The translations under genes and the position numbers were made by a program. A stretch of DNA of 64,000 nucleotides from Streptococcus parasanguinis (GTDB taxonomy: Bacteria > Bacillota > Bacilli > Lactobacillales > Streptococcaceae). Numbering within the stretch: the first letter of the stretch is position 1; every line of letters begins with the position of its first letter. The DNA is taken from NCBI RefSeq assembly GCF_032163505.1, contig NZ_CP134147.1, forward strand, positions 152,501 through 216,500, written 5' to 3'. Shown here in pieces: positions 36,301 through 46,450 of this stretch. The notes beneath the pieces were generated by a model. It was not told the origin of the DNA, ran no database searches, and worked only from the letters and a program-made list of their open reading frames with translations.

Positions 36301-36651
36301 TCTGATCCAGTAGAAAAACTAGAGAAAGCCTTGATTTTTGGAGCAAAAAACGATATAATAGTGATAACTAATTTGTCGTGTGCTTTATTTGAAATATTGT
36401 CCAAATAAGAGCTTACAGCAGTTAAATCTTACTTGAATAAGTCGATTTAGCTGCTCTTTTTGTGCCTATTTTTCAGGAAAACCCTAGTTTGTTACACAAA
36501 TTTAATTTTTCTAAAAATTACAAAAAGCGACGAATAAGGTGAAGAGACAGTTCTTCACGTGATGCAAATCACAAAATTGTAGTTAAAACCGGATAGGTGG
36601 TAGGAGTGATGTTACCAAGCTATCCTAGTATAGAAAAAGGAGCTAAAAACT
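36301..36651 (+). promoter_or_regulatory. rpoBC promoter and structured leader
   Basis: The 350-bp gap holds no gene. TTGATT (36331-36336), 17 bp, TATAAT (36354-36359) is a plausible promoter. A 12-bp hairpin followed by a T-run (36417-36461) lies inside the resulting leader or ends the pbp1b transcript. A 7-bp hairpin GTGAAGA/TCTTCAC (36539-36558) and a bulged hairpin GGATAG-G-TGGTA/TACCA-AG-CTATCC (36591-36625) follow, the latter 14 bp before the ribosome binding site. A conserved rpoB-leader RNA of Lactobacillales (the Lacto-rpoB motif) is known; the last hairpin is a candidate member. Confidence 0.6.
36417..36461 (+). terminator. Terminator or attenuator upstream of rpoB
   Basis: AGCAGTTAAATC pairs with GATTTAGCTGCT (one G-T pair) around a 15-base loop, followed by CTTTTT. 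Confidence 0.75.
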
Positions 36652-39600
36652 TTGGCAGGACATGACGTTCAATACGGGAAACATCGGACCCGTCGTAGTT
36701 TTTCAAGAATCAAAGAGGTTCTTGATTTACCAAACTTGATTGAAATCCAGACAGACTCATTCAAAGATTTCTTGGATCATGGCTTGAAGGAAGTATTTGA
36801 AGATGTGCTTCCAATCTCAAACTTCACGGATACAATGGAATTGGAATTTGTGGGTTATGAAATCCGCGAACCCAAGTATTCGCTTGAAGAAGCGCGCATT
36901 CACGATGCCAGCTACTCAGCACCAATCTTTGTGACCTTCCGTTTGGTCAACAAAGAAACAGGTGAAATCAAGACCCAAGAAGTTTTCTTTGGTGATTTCC
37001 CAATCATGACTGAAATGGGAACCTTCATCATCAATGGTGGAGAACGGATTATCGTATCTCAGTTGGTCCGCTCACCAGGTGTCTACTTCAATGATAAGGT
37101 GGACAAGAATGGTAAGATTGGCTATGGATCAACAGTTATCCCTAACCGTGGAGCTTGGTTAGAGCTTGAAACTGACTCAAAAGACATCGCCTACACGCGC
37201 ATCGACCGCACACGTAAAATTCCATTTACAACGCTTGTGCGTGCTCTTGGATTCTCTGGAGATGATGAAATTATCGATATCTTTGGGGACAGCGAATTGG
37301 TTCGCAACACCATCGAAAAAGATATTCACAAAAATCCAATGGATTCGCGGACAGATGAAGCCCTCAAAGAAATCTACGAGCGTCTTCGTCCAGGTGAACC
37401 AAAAACAGCGGAAAGCTCACGTAGCTTGTTGGTAGCCCGTTTCTTTGATCCACGTCGTTATGACTTGGCACCAGTTGGTCGCTACAAGATCAACAAGAAA
37501 CTCAATATCAAGAACCGCTTGTTGAATCAAACAATCGCAGAACCATTGGTGGATGCTGAAACAGGAGAAATCCTTGTAGAAGCTGGTACTGTCATGACGC
37601 GCGATGTCATCGACAGCATCTCAGAACAATTGGATAATGGTTTGAACAAAATCACCTACATTCCAAATGATGCTGCTGTTTTGACAGAACCGGTTGAATT
37701 GCAAAAATTCAAAGTTGTCGCTCCAACAGATCCAGACCGTGTTGTCACCATCATCGGGAATGCGAATCCATCTGACAAAGTACGCATTGTAACTCCAGCA
37801 GATATCTTGGCAGAGATGAGCTATTTCTTGAACCTTGCAGAAGGACTTGGCCGTGTAGATGATATCGACCACCTTGGAAACCGTCGGATTCGTGCCGTTG
37901 GTGAATTGCTTGCCAATCAAGTGCGTCTTGGACTTTCACGGATGGAACGAAACGTTCGCGAACGGATGTCTGTACAAGATAACGATGTCTTGACACCACA
38001 ACAAATTATTAACATTCGTCCCGTAACTGCAGCGATCAAAGAATTCTTTGGGTCTTCACAGTTGTCCCAGTTCATGGACCAACACAACCCACTTTCTGAG
38101 TTGTCTCACAAACGTCGTTTGTCTGCCTTAGGGCCTGGTGGTTTGACACGTGACCGTGCCGGATATGAAGTGCGTGACGTGCACTATACCCACTATGGTC
38201 GTATGTGTCCAATCGAAACACCTGAAGGACCAAACATCGGTTTGATCAACAACTTGTCTTCATACGGACACTTGAACAAATATGGTTTCATCCAAACGCC
38301 ATACCGGAAAGTGGATCGTGAAAAAGGTGTAGTGACCAACGAAATCGTTTGGTTGACAGCCGATGAAGAAGATGAGTACATCGTCGCGCAGGCCAACTCT
38401 AAGTTGAACGAAAAGGGTGGCTTTGCTGAGCCGATCGTTATGGGACGTCACCGTGGTAACAACCAAGAGTTCCCATCTGATCAAGTCGACTACATGGACG
38501 TGTCTCCAAAACAAGTAGTTGCCGTTGCGACAGCATGTATTCCTTTCTTGGAAAACGATGACTCCAACCGTGCCCTCATGGGTGCCAACATGCAACGTCA
38601 GGCTGTTCCATTGATTGATCCAAAAGCCCCTTATGTGGGTACTGGTATGGAATACCAAGCAGCCCATGACTCAGGTGCTGCAGTTATTGCACAACATGGT
38701 GGTAAGGTTACCTATGCAGATGCGGATAAGGTGGAAGTCCGTCGGGAAGATGGTTCTTTGGACGTCTACCATGTTCAAAAATTCCGTCGTTCAAACTCCG
38801 GTACAGCTTACAACCAACGTACTCTGGTTAAAGTTGGTGAAACCGTTGAAAAAGGCGACTTTATCGCTGATGGTCCATCGATGGAAAAAGGGGAAATGGC
38901 CCTTGGTCAAAACCCAATCGTCGCTTACATGACTTGGGAAGGGTATAACTTCGAGGATGCTGTTATCATGAGCGAACGCTTGGTGAAAGAAGATGTCTAC
39001 ACATCTGTTCACTTGGAAGAATTCGAATCAGAAACACGCGATACCAAGTTAGGCCCTGAAGAAATTACCCGTGAAATTCCAAACGTCGGGGAAGATGCTC
39101 TTCGTGACTTGGATGAAACAGGTATTATCCGTATTGGTGCTGAGGTTAAAGAAGGCGATATCCTTGTCGGTAAGGTAACACCGAAAGGTGAAAAAGACCT
39201 TTCTGCCGAAGAACGTCTCCTTCACGCTATCTTTGGGGATAAATCTCGTGAAGTGCGTGATACATCACTCCGTGTACCTCACGGTGGAGATGGAGTCGTT
39301 CGCGATGTTAAGATCTTTACCCGTGCAAACGGTGATGAATTACAATCTGGTGTCAACATGTTGGTTCGTGTTTACATTGCACAAAAACGCAAGATCCGCG
39401 TCGGAGATAAGATGGCCGGTCGTCACGGAAACAAAGGGGTTGTGTCTCGTATTGTTCCAGTTGAAGATATGCCTTACCTTCCAGACGGTACACCGGTTGA
39501 TATCATGTTGAACCCTCTTGGGGTGCCATCACGTATGAATATCGGTCAGGTTATGGAACTTCACCTTGGTATGGCAGCTCGTAACTTGGGTATTCACATC

Positions 39601-40221
39601 GCAACACCAGTCTTTGATGGAGCAAGCTCAGAAGATCTCTGGGATACTGTGAAAGAAGCTGGTATGGATAGCGATGCCAAGACGATTCTTTACGATGGAC
39701 GTACTGGTGAGCCGTTTGACAACCGTGTCTCTGTCGGTGTCATGTACATGATCAAGCTTCACCACATGGTTGATGATAAACTCCATGCCCGTTCAGTCGG
39801 ACCATACTCAATGGTTACCCAACAACCACTCGGAGGGAAAGCTCAGTTTGGTGGACAACGTTTCGGGGAAATGGAAGTGTGGGCCCTTGAGGCTTATGGT
39901 GCATCAAATGTCCTTCAAGAAATCTTGACATACAAGTCAGATGATGTTAACGGACGTTTGAAAGCTTATGAAGCGATTACCAAAGGTAAACCAATTCCAA
40001 AACCAGGTGTACCAGAATCCTTCCGCGTTCTTGTCAAAGAATTGCAATCACTTGGTCTTGACATGCGTGTCTTGGACGAAGATGATCAAGAAGTGGAACT
40101 TCGTGACCTTGATGAAGGGGAAGACGATGATGTGATTCATGTGGATGACCTTGAAAAAGCACGCGAAAAAGCAGCAAAGGAAGCAAAAGCAGCCTTTGAT
40201 GCCGAAGAATCAGAAAAATAA
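36652..40221 (+). CDS. rpoB: DNA-directed RNA polymerase subunit beta
   Basis: An 1189-residue beta subunit forming, with beta prime, the catalytic core of RNA polymerase. The rifampicin-binding cluster region ([29 protein letters not shown]) shows the wild-type residues. The conserved [12 protein letters not shown] and the C-terminal [17 protein letters not shown] clamp segment are intact. It starts at TTG 36652, behind AAAAGGAGC. Length and sequence are ordinary for Streptococcus. A 159-bp spacer with a hairpin separates it from rpoC. Confidence 0.99.
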   Translation: MAGHDVQYGKHRTRRSFSRIKEVLDLPNLIEIQTDSFKDFLDHGLKEVFEDVLPISNFTDTMELEFVGYEIREPKYSLEEARIHDASYSAPIFVTFRLVNKETGEIKTQEVFFGDFPIMTEMGTFIINGGERIIVSQLVRSPGVYFNDKVDKNGKIGYGSTVIPNRGAWLELETDSKDIAYTRIDRTRKIPFTTLVRALGFSGDDEIIDIFGDSELVRNTIEKDIHKNPMDSRTDEALKEIYERLRPGEPKTAESSRSLLVARFFDPRRYDLAPVGRYKINKKLNIKNRLLNQTIAEPLVDAETGEILVEAGTVMTRDVIDSISEQLDNGLNKITYIPNDAAVLTEPVELQKFKVVAPTDPDRVVTIIGNANPSDKVRIVTPADILAEMSYFLNLAEGLGRVDDIDHLGNRRIRAVGELLANQVRLGLSRMERNVRERMSVQDNDVLTPQQIINIRPVTAAIKEFFGSSQLSQFMDQHNPLSELSHKRRLSALGPGGLTRDRAGYEVRDVHYTHYGRMCPIETPEGPNIGLINNLSSYGHLNKYGFIQTPYRKVDREKGVVTNEIVWLTADEEDEYIVAQANSKLNEKGGFAEPIVMGRHRGNNQEFPSDQVDYMDVSPKQVVAVATACIPFLENDDSNRALMGANMQRQAVPLIDPKAPYVGTGMEYQAAHDSGAAVIAQHGGKVTYADADKVEVRREDGSLDVYHVQKFRRSNSGTAYNQRTLVKVGETVEKGDFIADGPSMEKGEMALGQNPIVAYMTWEGYNFEDAVIMSERLVKEDVYTSVHLEEFESETRDTKLGPEEITREIPNVGEDALRDLDETGIIRIGAEVKEGDILVGKVTPKGEKDLSAEERLLHAIFGDKSREVRDTSLRVPHGGDGVVRDVKIFTRANGDELQSGVNMLVRVYIAQKRKIRVGDKMAGRHGNKGVVSRIVPVEDMPYLPDGTPVDIMLNPLGVPSRMNIGQVMELHLGMAARNLGIHIATPVFDGASSEDLWDTVKEAGMDSDAKTILYDGRTGEPFDNRVSVGVMYMIKLHHMVDDKLHARSVGPYSMVTQQPLGGKAQFGGQRFGEMEVWALEAYGASNVLQEILTYKSDDVNGRLKAYEAITKGKPIPKPGVPESFRVLVKELQSLGLDMRVLDEDDQEVELRDLDEGEDDDVIHVDDLEKAREKAAKEAKAAFDAEESEK

Positions 40222-40296
40222 TCAGTAAAAATGATTGTCCTGTGAGCAACCAATGCTTCTAGCAGGATGATTCGATAACAAGATACAGACACAAGG

Positions 40297-40330
40297 AGGT
40301 GGCAAGAAAGTTTCCTTTCTTCCTCCACCT
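40297..40330 (+). other. Hairpin in the rpoB-rpoC spacer
   Basis: AGGTGG and CCACCT form the outer stem and AAGAAAG/CTTTCTT the inner stem, with a small internal bulge and a TTTC loop. The left arm belongs to a perfect ribosome-binding-type AAGGAGGTGG that has no gene behind it, 80 bp before rpoC. Confidence 0.6.
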
Positions 40331-40380
40331 AAGCTGTATCCAAATAAAACAAGTATGAAAACAAGGAAAGGTAAGAAATA

Positions 40381-43300
40381 GTGGTTGATGTAAATCGTTT
40401 TAAAAGTATGCAAATCACCCTAGCTTCTCCAAGCAAGGTCCGTTCATGGTCTTATGGAGAGGTCAAGAAACCTGAAACAATCAACTACCGTACATTGAAA
40501 CCAGAACGCGAAGGTCTCTTTGATGAAGTCATCTTTGGACCTACAAAAGACTGGGAATGTGCGTGTGGGAAATACAAACGAATCCGTTACAAAGGGATCG
40601 TTTGTGACCGCTGTGGTGTGGAAGTAACACGTGCCAAGGTTCGTCGCGAACGCATGGGACACATCGAATTGAAAGCACCTGTGTCACACATCTGGTACTT
40701 CAAAGGCATCCCTTCTCGTATGGGGTTGACCTTGGACATGAGTCCTCGTGCCCTTGAAGAAGTCATCTACTTCGCAGCTTACGTGGTGATCGATCCAAAA
40801 GATACACCACTTGAGCACAAGTCCATCATGACAGAGCGTGAATACCGTGAACGCTTGCGCGAATACGGACCAGGTTCTTTTGTAGCTAAGATGGGGGCAG
40901 AAGCGATCCAAGACCTCTTGAAACAAGTGGATTTGGAAGCTGAAATTGCTGTCTTGAAGGAAGAATTGAAGACTGCAACTGGTCAAAAACGTGTGAAGGC
41001 AGTTCGCCGTTTGGATGTCTTAGATGCCTTCTACAAATCTGGCAACAAGCCAGAATGGATGGTTCTCAACATCCTTCCCGTTATTCCACCAGATCTTCGT
41101 CCGATGGTCCAATTGGATGGTGGCCGTTTTGCTGCCTCTGACTTGAATGATCTTTACCGTCGTGTGATTAACCGGAACAACCGTTTGGCACGTTTGCTTG
41201 AGTTGAATGCCCCTGGTATCATCGTGCAAAACGAAAAACGGATGCTCCAAGAAGCCGTTGATGCTTTGATCGACAACGGTCGTCGTGGTCGTCCGATCAC
41301 AGGACCAGGTAGTCGTCCACTGAAATCTTTGAGCCATATGCTCAAAGGGAAACAAGGACGCTTCCGTCAAAACTTGCTCGGTAAACGGGTGGACTTCTCA
41401 GGACGTTCCGTTATCGCCGTTGGTCCAACTCTTAAGATGTACCAATGTGGTGTGCCACGTGAAATGGCCATCGAGCTCTTTAAACCATTTGTCATGCGTG
41501 AAATCGTTGCGCGTGACATCGTGCAAAACGTAAAAGCCGCTAAACGCTTGGTCGAACGTGGAGATGAACGTATCTGGGATATCTTGGAAGAAGTCATCAA
41601 AGAACACCCAGTTCTCTTGAACCGCGCACCGACCCTTCACCGTTTGGGGATCCAAGCCTTTGAACCTGTCTTGATTGACGGGAAAGCCCTTCGCTTGCAC
41701 CCCCTTGTCTGTGAAGCCTACAATGCCGACTTCGATGGAGACCAAATGGCCATCCACGTACCGCTTTCAGAAGAAGCTCAAGCAGAAGCTCGTATCTTGA
41801 TGTTGGCTGCTGAGCATATCTTGAACCCTAAAGATGGTAAACCAGTCGTTACGCCATCTCAGGATATGGTATTGGGGAACTACTACCTCACTATGGAAGA
41901 AGCTGGTCGTGAAGGAGAAGGCATGGTCTTCAAAGACCGTGATGAAGCGGTCATGGCTCTTCGCAATGGCTATGTTCACTTGCATACACGTGTCGGAATT
42001 GCGACAGATAGCTTGAACAAACCATGGACAGAAGCGCAACAACACAAGATTCTCTTGACAACTGTTGGTAAGATCCTCTTTAACGATATCATGCCTGCAG
42101 AGCTTCCATATCTTCAAGAGCCAAATAATGCCAACTTGACAGAAGGCGTTCCAGCTAAGTATTTCTTGGAGCCTGGTCAAGATGTCAAAGCAGCGATTGA
42201 GAAATTGGAATTAAACGTTCCATTCAAGAAGAAAAATCTTGGAAATATCATCGCAGAAATCTTCAAACGCTTCCGTACAACCGAAACATCTGCTTTCTTG
42301 GACCGCTTGAAAGACTTGGGTTACCATCACTCAACCCTTGCTGGTTTGACAGTGGGGATTGCCGATATTCCGGTCGTTGAAGATAAGGCAGAAATCATTG
42401 AAGAATCTCACAAACGTGTGGAACAAATCACCAAACAATTCCGTCGTGGTTTGATCACAGATGACGAACGCTACAATGCTGTTACAGCTGAATGGCGTGC
42501 AGCCCGTGAGAAATTGGAAAAACGCTTGGTGGATAACCAAGATCCGAAGAACCCAATCGTTATGATGATGGACTCTGGAGCCCGTGGTAACATCTCAAAC
42601 TTCTCGCAACTTGCCGGTATGCGTGGTTTGATGGCCGCTCCAAACGGACGGATCATGGAATTGCCAATCCTGTCAAACTTCCGCGAAGGTTTGTCAGTAC
42701 TCGAAATGTTCTTCTCAACTCACGGTGCCCGTAAAGGGATGACCGATACGGCCCTTAAGACAGCCGACTCAGGTTACTTGACTCGTCGTTTGGTTGACGT
42801 TGCCCAAGACGTCATTATTCGTGAAGATGACTGTGGAACAGACCGTGGACTTGTGATCCGTGCCATTACTGATGGTAAGGAAATGATCGAGCCACTCGAA
42901 GAACGCTTGACTGGTCGTTATACCAAGAAATCTGTTAAACATCCTGAAACAGGTGAAGTCATCGTTGGTCCAGATACCTTGATCTCAGAAGACCTAGCAC
43001 GTGAAATTGTTCATGCTGGTGTGGAAGAAGTCACTATCCGCTCTGTCTTTACATGTAACACCCGCCATGGTGTCTGCCGTCACTGTTATGGTATCAACTT
43101 GGCGACTGGTGATGCGGTTGAAGTGGGTGAAGCAGTCGGAACCATCGCTGCCCAATCTATCGGGGAACCTGGTACACAGTTGACCATGCGTACCTTCCAC
43201 ACGGGTGGGGTTGCCTCAAATACCGATATCACTCAAGGTCTTCCTCGTGTCCAAGAAATCTTTGAAGCCCGCAATCCAAAAGGGGAAGCGGTCATCACTG

Positions 43301-44034
43301 AGGTCAAAGGGGAAGTCACAGCGATCGAAGAAGATGCTTCTACACGGACCAAGAAAGTCTTTGTTAGCGGAGCAACTGGTGAAGGTGAATACGTTGTCCC
43401 TTACACTGCCCGCATGAAAGTCGAAGTAGGAGATCAAGTCTCTCGTGGTGCGGCTCTGACAGAAGGGTCTATCCAACCAAAACGTCTCCTTGCCGTTCGT
43501 GATGTCTTGTCGGTTGAAACTTACCTTCTTGCGGAAGTACAAAAAGTATACCGTAGCCAAGGGGTAGAAATCGGCGACAAACACATCGAGGTAATGGTTC
43601 GTCAAATGATCCGTAAAGTACGTGTCATGGATCCAGGAGATACAGACCTTCTCATGGGTACGCTTATGGACATTACAGACTTTACAGATGCTAATAAGGA
43701 TGTCCTTATCTCTGGTGGAGTTCCTGCGACTGCTCGTCCAGTCCTTATGGGAATCACCAAAGCCTCTCTTGAAACCAACAGTTTCTTGTCAGCTGCTTCC
43801 TTCCAAGAAACCACTCGTGTTCTTACTGACGCAGCGATCCGTGGTAAGAAAGACCATCTCCTTGGACTTAAGGAAAATGTTATCATTGGTAAGATTATTC
43901 CTGCAGGTACAGGGATGGCTCGTTACCGTAACTTGGAACCACAAGCGATTAACGAAGTTGAAATCATCGAAGAAGTGCCAGTAACAGATGGAACAGTCGA
44001 TGAAGTTCAAACAGCTGAAGTCGTAGAAGAATAA
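40381..44034 (+). CDS. rpoC: DNA-directed RNA polymerase subunit beta prime
   Basis: A 1217-residue beta prime subunit. The N-terminal zinc site is [20 protein letters not shown], the catalytic magnesium motif is [10 protein letters not shown], and the second zinc-binding cluster is [18 protein letters not shown] 40381 is the start, behind AAGGAAAGGTAAGAAATA. It is co-transcribed with rpoB. An intrinsic terminator follows directly. Confidence 0.99.
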   Translation: MVDVNRFKSMQITLASPSKVRSWSYGEVKKPETINYRTLKPEREGLFDEVIFGPTKDWECACGKYKRIRYKGIVCDRCGVEVTRAKVRRERMGHIELKAPVSHIWYFKGIPSRMGLTLDMSPRALEEVIYFAAYVVIDPKDTPLEHKSIMTEREYRERLREYGPGSFVAKMGAEAIQDLLKQVDLEAEIAVLKEELKTATGQKRVKAVRRLDVLDAFYKSGNKPEWMVLNILPVIPPDLRPMVQLDGGRFAASDLNDLYRRVINRNNRLARLLELNAPGIIVQNEKRMLQEAVDALIDNGRRGRPITGPGSRPLKSLSHMLKGKQGRFRQNLLGKRVDFSGRSVIAVGPTLKMYQCGVPREMAIELFKPFVMREIVARDIVQNVKAAKRLVERGDERIWDILEEVIKEHPVLLNRAPTLHRLGIQAFEPVLIDGKALRLHPLVCEAYNADFDGDQMAIHVPLSEEAQAEARILMLAAEHILNPKDGKPVVTPSQDMVLGNYYLTMEEAGREGEGMVFKDRDEAVMALRNGYVHLHTRVGIATDSLNKPWTEAQQHKILLTTVGKILFNDIMPAELPYLQEPNNANLTEGVPAKYFLEPGQDVKAAIEKLELNVPFKKKNLGNIIAEIFKRFRTTETSAFLDRLKDLGYHHSTLAGLTVGIADIPVVEDKAEIIEESHKRVEQITKQFRRGLITDDERYNAVTAEWRAAREKLEKRLVDNQDPKNPIVMMMDSGARGNISNFSQLAGMRGLMAAPNGRIMELPILSNFREGLSVLEMFFSTHGARKGMTDTALKTADSGYLTRRLVDVAQDVIIREDDCGTDRGLVIRAITDGKEMIEPLEERLTGRYTKKSVKHPETGEVIVGPDTLISEDLAREIVHAGVEEVTIRSVFTCNTRHGVCRHCYGINLATGDAVEVGEAVGTIAAQSIGEPGTQLTMRTFHTGGVASNTDITQGLPRVQEIFEARNPKGEAVITEVKGEVTAIEEDASTRTKKVFVSGATGEGEYVVPYTARMKVEVGDQVSRGAALTEGSIQPKRLLAVRDVLSVETYLLAEVQKVYRSQGVEIGDKHIEVMVRQMIRKVRVMDPGDTDLLMGTLMDITDFTDANKDVLISGGVPATARPVLMGITKASLETNSFLSAASFQETTRVLTDAAIRGKKDHLLGLKENVIIGKIIPAGTGMARYRNLEPQAINEVEIIEEVPVTDGTVDEVQTAEVVEE

Positions 44035-44035
44035 G

Positions 44036-44071
44036 AAAAAAAGTCGGAACTACATGTTCCGGCTTTTTTTT
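44036..44071 (+). terminator. Terminator of rpoBC
   Basis: AAGTCGGAAC and GTTCCGGCTT pair around TACAT, followed by a T-run. Confidence 0.88.
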
Positions 44072-44265
44072 GAAAAAATTATAAAAATTTATTATTTGAA
44101 AAATAATTGTATAATTATTGATTTATTTTTTTACCAAAAATATTAGCCCGGTAGAAGTCGTGCTGTAAATACTTACAATTAGTGATTATATGGATATGTA
44201 TTCTAAATACCAAAATAATAAAATGACTAACTATTAGTAATTTCTTTATAAAACCCAAAAACGGT
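44072..44265. other. AT-rich gene-free stretch after rpoC
   Basis: About 190 bp of very AT-rich DNA with no coding frame, repeat or RNA gene that I can support. It separates the rpoBC terminator from the promoter of the polysaccharide operon and may be one junction of an acquired segment. Confidence 0.5.
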
Positions 44266-44294
44266 TTGACATTTAAAGTCATTGGCGGTAGAAT
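44266..44294 (+). promoter_or_regulatory. Promoter of the exopolysaccharide operon
   Basis: TTGACA (44266-44271), 17 bp, TAGAAT (44289-44294). The predicted leader of about 55 bases contains no clear regulatory hairpin. Confidence 0.8.
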
Positions 44295-44356
44295 GGAAAA
44301 AGATGTACACAAATTAAAAAAATGTCGAATTACATGTATGTCAACGGGGGAAGTTT

Positions 44357-45511
44357 ATGGGAAAATTGAAAATTATGGTTGTGTTTGGGACGCGACCGGA
44401 GGCCATTAAAATGGCCCCTTTGGTGTTGGAGTTGCAAAAGCAGAGGGAGACCATTGAGACCATTACGGTGGTCACTGCCCAGCACCGTCAAATGCTGGAC
44501 CAGGTTTTAGAAACCTTTAACATCGTACCTGATTACGATTTGGATATTATGGGGAAAAGCCAGACCTTATTAGACATTACCTCTAAAATTCTGAATCAAT
44601 TAGATCCAGTTATCAAAAAAGAAAAGCCAGATATGGTGCTCGTCCATGGAGATACGACCACTACCTTTGCGGCGAGTTTGGTTGCCTTTTACAATCAAGT
44701 CCGCATTGGTCACGTCGAAGCTGGTTTGAGAACCTTTGATAAATATTCTCCGTATCCAGAAGAGATGAACCGTCAAATGACGGATGATCTAGCGGATCTG
44801 TATTTTGCGCCGACTGGCGAAAGTAAGGCCAATCTCTTAAAAGAAAATCATCCGGAATCCTCTATTGTGGTGACAGGAAATACTGCTATTGATGCACTGA
44901 AACTCACGGTTCAAGAGAACTATCATCACGAAGTACTGGATCAATTAGATCCAGCTAAAAAAATCATCCTTGTCACCATGCATCGAAGAGAAAATCAAGG
45001 AGCTCCCATGAGAGCGGTCTTTGGAGCTCTGAGAGAAATGGTGGATCAAGAACCGGATATTGAAGTGGTTTACCCAGTGCACCTTAGTCCAGCGGTACAA
45101 GAGGCGGCAAACGATCTATTAGGAGATCATGATCGGATCCATCTCATTGCACCTTTAGATGTGCTTGACTTCCACAACTTGGCTTCGAGAAGTTACTTTA
45201 TCATGTCGGATTCAGGTGGGGTACAAGAAGAAGCACCATCATTGGGGAAACCGGTATTGGTATTGCGTGATACAACAGAACGCCCAGAAGGGGTCAAAGC
45301 AGGAACTTTGAAATTAGTTGGTACGGATCCTGCCGTCGTCAAATCCACGATGACGGAGCTCTTAACCAACGAACATCTTTATCTAGAAATGGCAAATGCC
45401 CGAAATCCTTATGGAGATGGAAGAGCTTCTGAGCGAATCGTGCAAGCTATTAAACATTACTTTGGCCAGGGAGATGCTGCTGAAGAATTTCATGAGGGAG
45501 AGAAAGAATAA
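44357..45511 (+). CDS. wecB: UDP-N-acetylglucosamine 2-epimerase (non-hydrolysing)
   Basis: A 384-residue epimerase interconverting UDP-GlcNAc and UDP-ManNAc in the cytoplasm (WecB/MnaA family). It shows FGTRPEAIKMAPL, VHGDTTTTFAASL, HVEAGLRT, the catalytic VTMHRRENQG and SDSGGVQEEAPSLGKPVLVLRD. As first gene of a five-gene operon with a processive synthase, it probably supplies the sugar nucleotide of an extracellular polymer. A housekeeping role in wall polymer linkage is also possible. ATG 44357 follows GGGGGAAGTTT. Its stop abuts the next start. Confidence 0.93.
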   Translation: MGKLKIMVVFGTRPEAIKMAPLVLELQKQRETIETITVVTAQHRQMLDQVLETFNIVPDYDLDIMGKSQTLLDITSKILNQLDPVIKKEKPDMVLVHGDTTTTFAASLVAFYNQVRIGHVEAGLRTFDKYSPYPEEMNRQMTDDLADLYFAPTGESKANLLKENHPESSIVVTGNTAIDALKLTVQENYHHEVLDQLDPAKKIILVTMHRRENQGAPMRAVFGALREMVDQEPDIEVVYPVHLSPAVQEAANDLLGDHDRIHLIAPLDVLDFHNLASRSYFIMSDSGGVQEEAPSLGKPVLVLRDTTERPEGVKAGTLKLVGTDPAVVKSTMTELLTNEHLYLEMANARNPYGDGRASERIVQAIKHYFGQGDAAEEFHEGEKE

Positions 45512-46300
45512 ATGAAAAAAACGGAAAAGTTAAGTAGATGGTTGCTAATTTTGATTGTTTTCGAAGTACTTCTTTTACTTTACTGCTTGTTTTTTGCAAG
45601 AGAGATTCTGATTGAAGAAGGATTATTCTTTGTTTTAGGATTATTTTCTGCTATTGTTTTATCAGATTTGTTGTTGACATGGACCATCCTGTTGTCATTT
45701 GCCCTAGGGATTGTCTTTTTGGTGGCGGGTGTTGTCTATATCCCATTTCATCAAGCCTTGCTTCTGCTCTTTAGTTTTCCAATCTTGATTGGAATTTTGA
45801 CCCAAATTCGCTACCACCTCTTTAAAGAGATTGCAAAAGTGAAGGATCAAGAGCCAGAAGCTTACGCAGATTACCGTAACCGCATCGCTTCTTATGGTGG
45901 GGAAACCAATGATACGATTCAAGCCTTACTCATTCACTGGTCGCACGAGGAATTGTTCTTCCAATTGCAACCGAGAGAGTACAATCGGACCTTGAACCAA
46001 ATCAACTATTTGGTAACGCATCATCTAAAGCCAAATGAAAGCTTGTATTATGTATCAGATGGTAATTTCTTGATCTTATCTTCTGATAGCGAGCGGGATC
46101 TGAAGAGCGATTATATGACAGTCTTAAAACCACAGTTGGAAGGACTGGTGTTCCAAGGAGAAGATGGGGTGCAAGCCATCCAATTTCAGTCCGGCTTTCT
46201 TGTAGTGGATCAATCAAATCGCACCAAATACCATCGCTATAAAGAAATGATTCGTTACTTAAAACGTCAACTTGAAACAGATATTATTGTGGAATATTAG
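45512..46300 (+). CDS. Four-helix membrane protein with degenerate GGDEF-like domain
   Basis: A 262-residue protein. Residues about 9-30, 36-56, 57-78 and 79-100 are hydrophobic helices. Residues about 130-262 form a cytoplasmic domain whose order of elements fits a GGDEF domain. The turn where GGDEF is expected reads SDGNF (182-186), followed by the LILS strand, a helix, then FQSGFLVVD and a last helix RYKEMIRYLKRQ. No RxxD inhibitory site precedes the turn. The architecture recalls Bacillus YdaK, a membrane-bound degenerate GGDEF protein of a polysaccharide operon. The domain call is by eye and needs a profile search. Confidence 0.6.
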   Translation: MKKTEKLSRWLLILIVFEVLLLLYCLFFAREILIEEGLFFVLGLFSAIVLSDLLLTWTILLSFALGIVFLVAGVVYIPFHQALLLLFSFPILIGILTQIRYHLFKEIAKVKDQEPEAYADYRNRIASYGGETNDTIQALLIHWSHEELFFQLQPREYNRTLNQINYLVTHHLKPNESLYYVSDGNFLILSSDSERDLKSDYMTVLKPQLEGLVFQGEDGVQAIQFQSGFLVVDQSNRTKYHRYKEMIRYLKRQLETDIIVEY

Positions 46301-46309
46301 GAGGAAAAC

Positions 46310-46450
46310 ATGTCTCTTACAAATATATTTTTTAATATAGCTGTAGGCATTAGTGTATTTTTTGCCTTGTGCTTTATTGTATTATTTGTAGCTTATACGG
46401 TGATTTACCGCCGTGTCAATAAAAACTTTAAGGCGGTGGACCATGATTAG
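46310..46450 (+). CDS. 46-residue single-pass membrane protein of the polysaccharide operon
   Basis: A small gene that automated callers may miss. ATG 46310 follows AGGAGGAAAAC at good spacing and the frame ends at TAG 46450. The product has a hydrophobic helix (about 7-32: FFNIAVGISVFFALCFIVLF) and a basic cytoplasmic tail (YRRVNKNFKAVDHD). Its last 8 bases overlap the start of the synthase gene, a sign of translational coupling. It may be an accessory subunit of the synthase, like the small partners of PgaC- or BcsA-type enzymes. I recognise no family. Confidence 0.78.
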   Translation: MSLTNIFFNIAVGISVFFALCFIVLFVAYTVIYRRVNKNFKAVDHD

